A DNA stretch of 64,000 bases, taken from Nostoc sp. NIES-4103. Its GTDB lineage: Bacteria; Cyanobacteriota; Cyanobacteriia; Cyanobacteriales; Nostocaceae. The position numbers and the translations under genes were made by a program. Every line of letters begins with the position of its first letter. Position 1 is the stretch's first letter. Positions 17,729 to 25,061 of the stretch are shown piece by piece. The notes below the pieces were generated by a model. The model had not been told where the DNA came from and ran no database searches. It worked only from the letters and a program-made list of their open reading frames with translations. The DNA is taken from contig NZ_AP018288.1 in the NCBI RefSeq assembly GCF_002368335.1, forward strand, positions 7,311,752 through 7,375,751. The letters are read 5' to 3'.

Positions 17729-17850
17729 TTTTATTCTCCATCCTTATTTTAACAGCCGTGTAACCACTCCGTAACGCGAGATGAAAATCGGCTAGTCAAG
17801 CCCGTCTTTGATCCTATAGAGATTCAACAGAACACGAGAGATTATTACTG

Positions 17851-19290
17851 ATGAGTGCCACCGTCAAAACCTTAGTCAACCAACCCTACAAGTACGGCTT
17901 TGTCACCGACATTGAGGCCGACACAATTGAGCGTGGACTAAACGAGGACGTTATCCGCTTGATCTCCGCCAAGAAAAACGAGCCGGAATTCATGCTGGAG
18001 TTTCGCCTTAAAGCGTATCGCCAGTGGCAAAAAATGACGGAACCGACTTGGCCGAATGTCAAATACCCGCCAATAAATTATCAAGATATCATTTATTACT
18101 CAGCTCCGAAGCAAAAGAAAGAAAAACTCAACAGCTTGGAGGAAGTTGATCCCACCCTCCTAGAAACCTTCGAGAAGCTGGGTATTCCCTTGTCTGAACA
18201 AAAGCGACTGGCAAACGTCGCCGTTGATGCAATTTTTGATAGCGTTTCCGTCGCCACTACCTTCAAAGAAAAGCTAGCCAAAGACGGCGTGATTTTCTGC
18301 TCAATTTCCGAAGCACTGCGGGAACACCCAGAATTAGTACAGAAGTACATTGGTAGCGTTGTCCCCGTAGCAGACAATTACTTTGCCGCGCTGAACTCCG
18401 CTGTATTTAGCGATGGTTCCTTCGTCTACATTCCCAAAGGCGTGAAATGCCCCATGGAACTGTCTACTTACTTCCGCATCAACTCCGGCGATACAGGACA
18501 ATTTGAGCGGACTTTGATTGTTGCTGAAGAAGGTAGCTATGTGTCCTACCTCGAAGGTTGTACCGCGCCGATGTACGACAGCAACCAACTGCACGCCGCC
18601 GTAGTAGAACTCGTCGCCCTCGACAACGCGGAAATTAAATACTCTACCGTGCAGAACTGGTACGCCGGAGATGCCAACGGTAAAGGCGGTATTTACAACT
18701 TCGTGACTAAGCGCGGTTTGTGTCAAGGTGTTAATTCCAAGATTTCCTGGACTCAAGTTGAAACTGGTTCAGCAATTACTTGGAAATATCCCAGCTGCGT
18801 ATTGGTAGGTGATAACTCTGTCGGTGAATTCTACTCGGTAGCGCTGACAAATAATATGCAGCAAGCCGACACCGGCACGAAAATGATTCACGTCGGTAAG
18901 AACACTCGCAGCACAATTATTTCTAAAGGCATCTCTGCCGGTAACTCTAGCAACAGCTATCGCGGTTTAGTGAAAATCAACCCGAAAGCCCAAGGTGCAA
19001 GAAACTATTCGCAATGCGATTCCATGCTAATTGGGGATAATGCCCACGCCAACACTTTCCCTTACATTCAGGTACAGAATAATACTGCCAAAGTCGAACA
19101 TGAAGCTTCTACTTCCAAAATTGGCGAAGATCAACTGTTCTACTTCGCTCAACGGGGAATTTCCGCAGAAGATGCAATTTCGATGATGATTAGCGGCTTC
19201 TGTAAGGATGTGTTTAATCAACTGCCGATGGAATTCGCAGTGGAAGCTGATAAGCTGTTGAGTCTGAAGTTGGAAGGCAGCGTTGGTTAA
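17851..19290 (+). CDS. sufB: SufB, Fe-S cluster scaffold subunit
   Basis: SufB forms the SufBC2D scaffold on which Fe-S clusters are built in the cytoplasm. The 479-residue protein has the usual length and the C-terminal beta-helix core, with conserved segments such as SDGSFVYIPKGVKCPMELST and KIGEDQLFYFAQRGIS. Conserved Cys occur in the core (for example in SYLEGCTAPMYD and YSQCDSML). It opens the sufBCDS operon. The upstream region carries the two SufR boxes. Base and codon use here are more GC-rich than in most surrounding genes, as usual for this highly expressed gene. Confidence 0.97.
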   Translation: MSATVKTLVNQPYKYGFVTDIEADTIERGLNEDVIRLISAKKNEPEFMLEFRLKAYRQWQKMTEPTWPNVKYPPINYQDIIYYSAPKQKKEKLNSLEEVDPTLLETFEKLGIPLSEQKRLANVAVDAIFDSVSVATTFKEKLAKDGVIFCSISEALREHPELVQKYIGSVVPVADNYFAALNSAVFSDGSFVYIPKGVKCPMELSTYFRINSGDTGQFERTLIVAEEGSYVSYLEGCTAPMYDSNQLHAAVVELVALDNAEIKYSTVQNWYAGDANGKGGIYNFVTKRGLCQGVNSKISWTQVETGSAITWKYPSCVLVGDNSVGEFYSVALTNNMQQADTGTKMIHVGKNTRSTIISKGISAGNSSNSYRGLVKINPKAQGARNYSQCDSMLIGDNAHANTFPYIQVQNNTAKVEHEASTSKIGEDQLFYFAQRGISAEDAISMMISGFCKDVFNQLPMEFAVEADKLLSLKLEGSVG

Positions 19291-19300
19291 TGAAGATTTA

Positions 19301-19351
19301 CCTTTGTGTCTTAGTGTCTCTGTGGTGAATTGAACCACAAAGACACAAAGG
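19301..19351. repeat. Hairpin in the sufB-sufC spacer
   Basis: CCTTTGTGTCT (19301-19311) pairs with AGACACAAAGG (19341-19351), and TGTGGT (19321-19326) pairs with ACCACA (19334-19339). It belongs to the same AGACACAAAG/CACTAAG repeat family as the hairpin at 57734-57783. It may slow transcription or stabilise the upstream mRNA inside the operon. Confidence 0.6.
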
Positions 19352-19381
19352 CACTAAGAAAGAAGAGAAGAGAGAGAGAAC

Positions 19382-20164
19382 ATGATTATTGAAAATAGCG
19401 AAGTTGTGCTGTCAGTGAGAGATTTGACAGCTAATGTTGATGGCACGCCGATTCTCAAGGGACTGAATCTTGAGGTACGCTTGGGTGAAATCCATGCAAT
19501 TATGGGGCCGAATGGTTCTGGTAAGAGTACTTTCTCTAAGGTGTTGGCTGGACATCCGGCGTATGAGGTGACTGGCGGTGAGGTGATTTTTCAAGGGCAA
19601 AATCTGCTGGAATTAGATCCAGAGGAACGGGCAAGAAGTGGTATATTTCTAGCGTTTCAATATCCTTTGGAAATTCCCGGTGTCAGCAATTTAGATTTTT
19701 TGCGGGTGGCTTATAATTCTCGTCGCAAGGCACAGGGTTTAGAAGAATTAGATACCTTTGATTTTGATGATTTGATTGAGGAAAAGTTGGAAGTGGTAAA
19801 GATGAATCCTGCTTTCCTCAGTCGCAGTTTGAATGAAGGGTTTTCTGGTGGTGAGAAGAAGCGCAATGAAATTTTGCAAATGGCGCTGCTGGAACCAAAG
19901 TTAGCAATTTTGGATGAAACAGATTCAGGTTTAGATATTGATGCACTCAAGATTGTGGCAAATGGGGTAAATCAATTAACTAATCCTGAAAATGCCACGA
20001 TTATGATTACCCACTACCAGCGGTTACTTGACTATATTGTGCCTGACTTTGTGCATGTAATGGCAAACGGGCGGATTATCACTAGTGGTGGTAAGGAACT
20101 GGCCCTAGAGTTGGAGTCTCGCGGTTATGACTGGGTGCTGGAAGCTGCTGAGGTGGGTGTGTAA
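19382..20164 (+). CDS. sufC: SufC, ABC-type ATPase of Fe-S assembly
   Basis: SufC is the soluble ATPase that drives conformational change of the SufB-SufD scaffold. In the 260 residues one sees Walker A GPNGSGKST (42-50), the ABC signature FSGGEKKR (about 158-165), Walker B LAILDETDSGLD and the switch His in MITHYQR. The length is normal. Its TAA overlaps the sufD ATG by one base (TAATG), so sufC and sufD are translationally coupled. A purine-rich ribosome-binding region (AGAGAGAGAA) precedes the start. Confidence 0.97.
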   Translation: MIIENSEVVLSVRDLTANVDGTPILKGLNLEVRLGEIHAIMGPNGSGKSTFSKVLAGHPAYEVTGGEVIFQGQNLLELDPEERARSGIFLAFQYPLEIPGVSNLDFLRVAYNSRRKAQGLEELDTFDFDDLIEEKLEVVKMNPAFLSRSLNEGFSGGEKKRNEILQMALLEPKLAILDETDSGLDIDALKIVANGVNQLTNPENATIMITHYQRLLDYIVPDFVHVMANGRIITSGGKELALELESRGYDWVLEAAEVGV

Positions 20165-21582
20165 TGGCTATTCAAGTTTCTCCTAGTTCAATTCCTAACT
20201 CGGATACAGTCAGTTTGACATCTACTTTGTTAGATAGAGATAGTTATCTGACTGGGTTGTTAAATCAGGTAACTAGTTATCAAACACAGGGGTGGTTGCA
20301 GGAACTACGCCAACGCGCTGCGAATTGGGTACGTCACTCAACTATTCCTAGCACTCGCGAGGAAGAATGGCGATTTACTGATTTGTCGTCTTTGCGGCAG
20401 GTACAATTTCAGGTGGAGACGCAGTTAAGACAGGCGGATATCTCGCTGATACAGGAAGCTGCTAACAGTCGCTTGGTGTTTGTGAATGGCGTTTATGCGC
20501 CTGAGTTATCAGCAGTTGCAGATTTGCCACCAGGGGTGGTGGTTAGTAATTTAACTCAGTTGTCTGTAGGTGAGCAGGAACGTGTTAAGCAGTATTTAGC
20601 TCAGGCTGAAGGAGCGCAGGAAGTATTTACGGCTCTTAATACTGCTGGGTTAATTGATGTGGCTGTGGTGTTGGTGGGGAAGAATGTTGTAGTCCAGACA
20701 CCAATTCATCTGCTGTTTGTTTCGGTGGTTGGGGAAGTAGCGACGATTTCGCAGCCGCGTTGTTTGGTGGTGGCGGAAGGTAATTCGCAGGTGAGTTTGG
20801 TGGAGGAATATACGAACCGCAGAGAGAAGTTGCGTGCGGGGGTTCCCCCCGTTGAGCAAACTTCGGTGGGCGCGGAGGACGCAGAGAAACAGGGGGTTTA
20901 CCTCACTAATGCGGTTACGGAGATTTGGGTTGGTGAAAATGCCCAGGTGAGTCATACTAGGGTTGAGTGGGAAGGCGCAGAAGCTTTTCATATTGGGAAG
21001 ACTGCGATCGCTCAGGCTCGTGATAGTCGATATAGTTGTAATGCCATAACTTTTGGCGGGAAGCTGTCACGACATAATTTAGAGATTTTGCAAACTGGTG
21101 AGCAAACCGAAACTGTTCTCAATGGTTTAACGATAATTTCTGGTAAACAGGTAGCGGATACTCATAGCGCTTTAGCTTTGAATTATCCTCATGGTACAAG
21201 TAAGCAATTGCATAAGTGTATCGTAGGCGATCGCGCTCATGCTGTGTTCAATGGCAAAGTTTTTGTTCCCAAACCCGCACAGTTGACGGATGCGGCGCAG
21301 TTGAATCGCAATTTGCTGCTATCATCAAAAGCCAGAGTTGATACTAAACCCCAATTGGAAATTACTGCTGATAATGTTAAATGCGCCCACGGTGCCACTG
21401 TCAGCCAATTGGAAGATGATGAAATATTCTATCTGCAAAGCCGAGGAATTAATCAAAACGATGCTCGAAAGTTGTTAATTAACGCTTTCGCCGCCGAAAT
21501 CATCACCCAAATACCAATACCCTCACTGCAAGAAAACCTGTTAAACACAGTCACTAATCTGAAGTCCTTAACTAATGACTAA
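20164..21582 (+). CDS. sufD: SufD, Fe-S cluster scaffold subunit
   Basis: SufD pairs with SufB in the SufBC2D complex. The conserved C-terminal beta-helix is present (for example HNLEILQTGEQTETVLNGLT and VKCAHGATVSQLEDDEIFYL), and the 472-residue length is slightly long. Residues about 218-243, encoded by 20814-20895, are a hydrophilic, GC-rich stretch (RREKLRAGVPPVEQTSVGAE) that I would not expect between the conserved SLVEEY and VYLTNAVTEI strands; its DNA resembles a dispersed GGACGCAGAG repeat. The last codons and stop lie within a heptamer repeat, so the C-terminus was shaped by repeat spread. Function is probably kept, since all core motifs are intact. Confidence 0.95.
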   Translation: MAIQVSPSSIPNSDTVSLTSTLLDRDSYLTGLLNQVTSYQTQGWLQELRQRAANWVRHSTIPSTREEEWRFTDLSSLRQVQFQVETQLRQADISLIQEAANSRLVFVNGVYAPELSAVADLPPGVVVSNLTQLSVGEQERVKQYLAQAEGAQEVFTALNTAGLIDVAVVLVGKNVVVQTPIHLLFVSVVGEVATISQPRCLVVAEGNSQVSLVEEYTNRREKLRAGVPPVEQTSVGAEDAEKQGVYLTNAVTEIWVGENAQVSHTRVEWEGAEAFHIGKTAIAQARDSRYSCNAITFGGKLSRHNLEILQTGEQTETVLNGLTIISGKQVADTHSALALNYPHGTSKQLHKCIVGDRAHAVFNGKVFVPKPAQLTDAAQLNRNLLLSSKARVDTKPQLEITADNVKCAHGATVSQLEDDEIFYLQSRGINQNDARKLLINAFAAEIITQIPIPSLQENLLNTVTNLKSLTND

Positions 21583-21637
21583 TGACTATTGACTATTGAC
21601 TATTGACTATTGACTATTGACTATTGACTATTGACTA
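21571..21637. repeat. Heptamer STRR TTGACTA between sufD and sufS
   Basis: About nine 7-nt units (ACTAATG then TTGACTA) fill the whole sufD-sufS spacer. The tract begins inside the sufD coding end and finishes 7 bp before the sufS ATG, so it includes the sufS ribosome-binding region, where no Shine-Dalgarno motif is visible. Confidence 0.9.
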
Positions 21638-21643
21638 ACTACA

Positions 21644-22906
21644 ATGACTTTCACCACTACCAAAACTCTCGCTGATCAAGTCCGCGCTGACTTCCCAATA
21701 TTACGTCAGGAAGTCAACGGAAAAACCTTAGTTTATCTAGATAATGCTGCTACCTCACAAAAGCCTTTGTTCGTATTAAATACCTTGCGGGATTACTACG
21801 AACAATATAATTCTAATGTCCATCGCGGCGCTCATACTCTCAGTGCTAAAGCTACCGATGCTTATGAAGCTGCGCGAGACAAAGTTGCTAAATTTATCAA
21901 TGCTGCATCGCGCCAAGAAATTGTTTACACCCGCAACGCGAGTGAGGCAATTAACTTAGTTGCATATAGCTGGGGAATGAATAATTTACAGCCGGGAGAT
22001 GAAATTATTCTCTCGGTGATGGAACACCACAGTAATATAGTTCCTTGGCAGTTTGTAGCCCAAAAGACGGGTGCAGTTCTGAAATTTGTAGAACTGACAC
22101 CTGAAGAAACTTTCGATTTGGAACAGTTTAAACAACTGATTTCTGAAAAGACAAAATTGGTTTCAGTAGTGCATATTTCTAATGCTTTGGGTTGTATTAA
22201 TCCAGTGCAAGAAATTGCTAGTATTGCTCACAGATACGGCGCGAAATTCTTAGTTGATGCTTGTCAAAGTGTTCCCCACTTCCCTGTTGATGTCCAACAA
22301 ATAGATTGTGATTGGTTGGTTGCTTCCGGTCACAAAATGTGCGCCCCAACTGGGATAGGATTTTTGTATGGGAAGTTGGATTTATTAGAATCAATGCCGC
22401 CATTTTTTGGTGGTGGTGAAATGATTGCTGAGGTGTATTTAGACCATTCTACCTATGCAGAATTACCGCATAAATTTGAAGCGGGTACACCTGCCATTGG
22501 GGAAGCGATCGCTCTGGGCGCAGCGGTAGATTATCTTAGTAGTATTGGCATGGATAAAATCCACGCCTACGAAGCAGAATTAACTGCTTATTTATTCCAA
22601 CAATTAGAGCAAATTCCCCAAATTCGCATTTACGGCCCCAAGCCAAATGCTCAAGGTGAAGGTAGAGCCGCTTTAGCTACATTCACAGCCGCAGAAGTCC
22701 ATGCTAACGACTTATCTACATTATTAGATCAAGAAGGTATCGCTATTCGTTCAGGACACCACTGCACTCAACCATTACACCGTTATTTGGGTCTTGCTGC
22801 AACTGCACGCGCTAGTTTATCTTTCTACAATACCCGTGAAGAAATTGATGCTTTTATTAAAGCGTTGAAGGAAACCCTTGACTTTTTTGCTGGTATCTTT
22901 GGTTAA
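21644..22906 (+). CDS. sufS: SufS, group II cysteine desulfurase
   Basis: SufS takes sulfur from cysteine, giving alanine and a persulfide that feeds the SufBCD scaffold, normally with SufE or SufU as acceptor. The PLP-binding lysine is K231 in VASGHKM and the persulfide cysteine is C374 in RSGHHCTQP, the group II form. The 420-aa length is standard. It is the last gene of sufBCDS, separated from sufD only by a repeat tract, and a strong hairpin follows. No sufE is present in the window. Confidence 0.96.
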   Translation: MTFTTTKTLADQVRADFPILRQEVNGKTLVYLDNAATSQKPLFVLNTLRDYYEQYNSNVHRGAHTLSAKATDAYEAARDKVAKFINAASRQEIVYTRNASEAINLVAYSWGMNNLQPGDEIILSVMEHHSNIVPWQFVAQKTGAVLKFVELTPEETFDLEQFKQLISEKTKLVSVVHISNALGCINPVQEIASIAHRYGAKFLVDACQSVPHFPVDVQQIDCDWLVASGHKMCAPTGIGFLYGKLDLLESMPPFFGGGEMIAEVYLDHSTYAELPHKFEAGTPAIGEAIALGAAVDYLSSIGMDKIHAYEAELTAYLFQQLEQIPQIRIYGPKPNAQGEGRAALATFTAAEVHANDLSTLLDQEGIAIRSGHHCTQPLHRYLGLAATARASLSFYNTREEIDAFIKALKETLDFFAGIFG

Positions 22907-22927
22907 AAGTAGATAATTATCTATACT

Positions 22928-22975
22928 AATTGTGCCAATTTTCAGTGACAATTACTGCTGAAAATTGGCACAATT
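22928..22975 (+). terminator. Strong stem-loop ending the suf operon
   Basis: Perfect 18-bp arms (22928-22945 and 22958-22975) enclose a 12-nt loop, 21 bp after the sufS stop. TATTT follows rather than a long T-run. Position and stability fit transcription termination or 3' mRNA protection. Confidence 0.7.
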
Positions 22976-22980
22976 TATTT

Positions 22981-23097
22981 ACAGCGCTTTGCAACTTCAT
23001 GAGGTACAGAAATACCCCACCCGCGCTACCATGTACCCTCCCCTTACTAAGGGGAGGGTTGGGGTGGGGTGTACCTCACGTACTTGCAAAGCGCTGT
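22981..23097. repeat. 117-bp nested palindromic element
   Basis: The ends are perfect 14-bp inverted repeats (ACAGCGCTTTGCAA at 22981-22994, complement at 23084-23097). Further in, GAGGTAC pairs with GTACCTC (23001-23007 with 23071-23077), and a CCCCACC/GGTGGGG stem surrounds a CCTCCCC-TTA-GGGGAGG centre. The whole unit can fold as one long hairpin. Related CCCCACC/CTCCCCTTA sequence recurs at 24862-24931. Confidence 0.65.
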
Positions 23098-23253
23098 ATG
23101 TTGATTATTTATATCAAGTCTGTCTGTTTACTGATAATTTGATGTATGTGTCCAGAAACTTTAAAAACTTCTCCCTTGCCCTCTTTCTCTCCTGCACCCT
23201 TGCAAATTAATGATAAGGCTTTAACCAGACACGATATTACAGGAGGCTCTAAA

Positions 23254-23853
23254 GTGTCTTACAGTGACTTCAGTTTAGACAAAGCCAGAAAAGCTTTTGG
23301 TCTAACTATTGTTGATAAAATTGATATATTCGCATCTATAGGTGAAGTAGAATGCCCTCATTTACTAACAGAAACATTAAGGGAAAATGTACCTCTAGCA
23401 CTTGCTAGTAATACAGAAAAATCACGTTCAGAAATGATTATTGCACCAATTTTGATTGCTTTACGAAAATATTTGAACAATCAAGTAAGCTTATTTTCTG
23501 GTATCGACTTTACTGTTGAACCAGCACAAGGCTTAAATGGCAACTGTGATTTTATTATTAGTCGTTCACCAGAATTACTAGTTATTAATGCACCAGTAGT
23601 GACAATTGTAGAAGCTAAAAAAGAAAACATCAATGCAAGTTTAGGTCAATGTGTTGCTGAGATGGTAGCAGCAAGATTGTTTAATGAACGCGAGGGAAAT
23701 AGCATCCAGACAATTTATGGTACTGTCACTACTGGAACTAACTGGAAGTTTCTCAAATTATGTGAGCAAGTCGTTGAGATTGACTTAGGTGAATATTATA
23801 TTAATAATATAGGTAAAATTTTAGGAATCTTATCTAGTATTTTAACATCATAA
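23254..23853 (+). CDS. Conserved cyanobacterial protein with PD-(D/E)XK-like motif
   Basis: The 199-residue protein contains, in its second half, NGNCDFIISRSPE followed by VVTIVEAKKEN: an Asp, then a strand ending in E-A-K, and Q about 10 residues later. This is the core of the PD-(D/E)XK nuclease fold, so a nuclease or nuclease-derived role is plausible; the family is otherwise uncharacterised. The frame is open back to an ATG at 23146, but GTG 23254 is preferred because AGGAGG lies 7 nt before it and the extra N-terminus is low complexity. A Uma2 remnant with the same fold class follows directly. Confidence 0.65.
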   Translation: MSYSDFSLDKARKAFGLTIVDKIDIFASIGEVECPHLLTETLRENVPLALASNTEKSRSEMIIAPILIALRKYLNNQVSLFSGIDFTVEPAQGLNGNCDFIISRSPELLVINAPVVTIVEAKKENINASLGQCVAEMVAARLFNEREGNSIQTIYGTVTTGTNWKFLKLCEQVVEIDLGEYYINNIGKILGILSSILTS

Positions 23854-23855
23854 GT

Positions 23856-24038
23856 ATTGGCGAGAATTTAAAATTTTACCATTTAGTAGAAAATCAATAT
23901 GTTGAATGTGAGTTTAGTATTGCTTTTCCTTTGGTTTCGGTGATTGAAATTAGGAGATTTATTCAGCAGAGTAAAAGTATGGGTGAAATTGCTTTATTGA
24001 AATCGTTTCGTTCTTGGGTGAGGACAAAAATAGGATAA
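23856..24038 (+). pseudogene. C-terminal remnant of a Uma2-family gene
   Basis: From 23856 to a TAA at 24036 an open frame without a start codon encodes about 60 residues (KFYHLVENQYVECEFSIAFP, then EIRRFIQQSKSMGEIALLKS) matching the usual C-terminal end of Uma2/DUF820 proteins. The N-terminal catalytic part is missing. It begins right after the stop of the preceding gene, which suggests a deletion that fused the two loci. Confidence 0.6.
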
Positions 24039-24183
24039 TTTGGAAGTTGATTTAGTAATGTAGTTATAGAACTGAATTAAAATGCTATGTAGCCGTTATT
24101 GCAAAAGAAGATGCACTGTCCACTGCTTTGTCTAAACTCTTTCTTAGAGTGGCAAATACTATTCATATTAAATTTGACTTCCT

Positions 24184-24225
24184 GAATTACGAATTACGAA
24201 TTACGAATTACGAATTACGAATTAT
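24184..24225. repeat. Six tandem heptamers GAATTAC
   Basis: Six 7-nt units end one base before the likely start of the oxygenase gene. If translation starts further upstream, three units encode exactly seven residues and the protein gains a NYELRIT repeat. Confidence 0.9.
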
Positions 24226-24226
24226 T

Positions 24227-24838
24227 TTGAAATACTATCAACAACAACCTAATGCTTTCCCTAACAATTACCTGAACGATTTGTGGGGAGAAATCCAAGC
24301 TTGCCCTTACTTTGCTATCAACAACCTCAACCGTGATTTTGTTGGTACTAAAGGGTTTTCTGTCGTCTTTCAACGATCGCACTTACCCCAAGTAGAACAG
24401 CAGTTTCCCTACTTCAAGCCTTACCTGGATCTGGCTCTCCAGCCGAATTGTAATGCTTTTTACCTCAATCCTTTACAACTAAAGGAAGGTTCCCGTGTCG
24501 ATCCGCACATTGATCGCTCGTTGCGTTCCTACTGCAAAACCATTGAACCGCCTTTAGTTGTCAGCGTTTTGTATGTTCGAGTACCTCCTGATATGGAAGG
24601 GGGAGAATTAGTACTGCGATCGCACAAACGCCAACTAGGACAGATTAAACCGCAAATGAATACCCTACTTTACTTTCAGGGTGATTTAACCCATTCAGTT
24701 AATGCTGTGAAAACCCCAGGAAATCGCCTCAGTTTGGTTTGTGAACAATATAGTTTAAGCGAAGCAGAACTTCAACAAATCCCCGAATTTATTATAGAGT
24801 CAAGAGTTGCTCAATCAACTACAAAAAAGAAAAAGTAA
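24227..24838 (+). CDS. 2-oxoglutarate/Fe(II)-dependent dioxygenase, prolyl-hydroxylase-like
   Basis: The protein carries the double-stranded beta-helix signature: H94 and D96 (VDPHID) with H156 (DLTHSV) as Fe ligands and R167 as the 2-oxoglutarate contact, numbered from the TTG at 24227. GGELVLRSH marks the usual strand between them. It probably hydroxylates a protein or small molecule; the substrate is unknown. The frame is open upstream to a TTG at 24128, but that extension is encoded largely by GAATTAC repeats, so the start at 24227 is preferred, although its ribosome-binding site is poor. The C-terminus ends in a run of lysines. Confidence 0.8.
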   Translation: MKYYQQQPNAFPNNYLNDLWGEIQACPYFAINNLNRDFVGTKGFSVVFQRSHLPQVEQQFPYFKPYLDLALQPNCNAFYLNPLQLKEGSRVDPHIDRSLRSYCKTIEPPLVVSVLYVRVPPDMEGGELVLRSHKRQLGQIKPQMNTLLYFQGDLTHSVNAVKTPGNRLSLVCEQYSLSEAELQQIPEFIIESRVAQSTTKKKK

Positions 24839-24861
24839 AAAGTAGTGTTATTAATATCATT

Positions 24862-24931
24862 GCACCCCACCCCCAACCCCTCCCCTTACCAAGGGGAGGG
24901 GAGCAAAAGCGCAGCTTTGGCGGGGTGGGGT
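24862..24931. repeat. G/C-rich palindromic repeat
   Basis: CCCCACC and CCCTCCCCTTA on the left pair with AAGGGGAGGG and GGGGTGGGG on the right. It belongs to the same family as the element at 22981-23097. Downstream, at 24954-24968, is a copy of the motif AGCCGGACATGATAT, followed by ATCTAAA units. Confidence 0.6.
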
Positions 24932-25061
24932 TATTCAGTTTTTATCAGTAATCAGCCGGACATGATATTACACAATCCAAAATCTAAAATCTAAAATCCA
25001 AAATAATATAACCTCCCACAAAATTAGCTTTTGCAAGAGGTTAATTCAAAGCAATTAACAA

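Noticed and set aside
21571..21637. CRISPR-like array between sufD and sufS
   Set aside because: The units are 7 nt with no spacers, so it is an STRR and not a CRISPR array. The same holds for the other tandem tracts in the window.
22930..23210. Two overlapping 70-81 aa plus-strand frames after sufS
   Set aside because: They run through the 18-bp stem-loop and the 117-bp palindromic element, so they are repeat translations.
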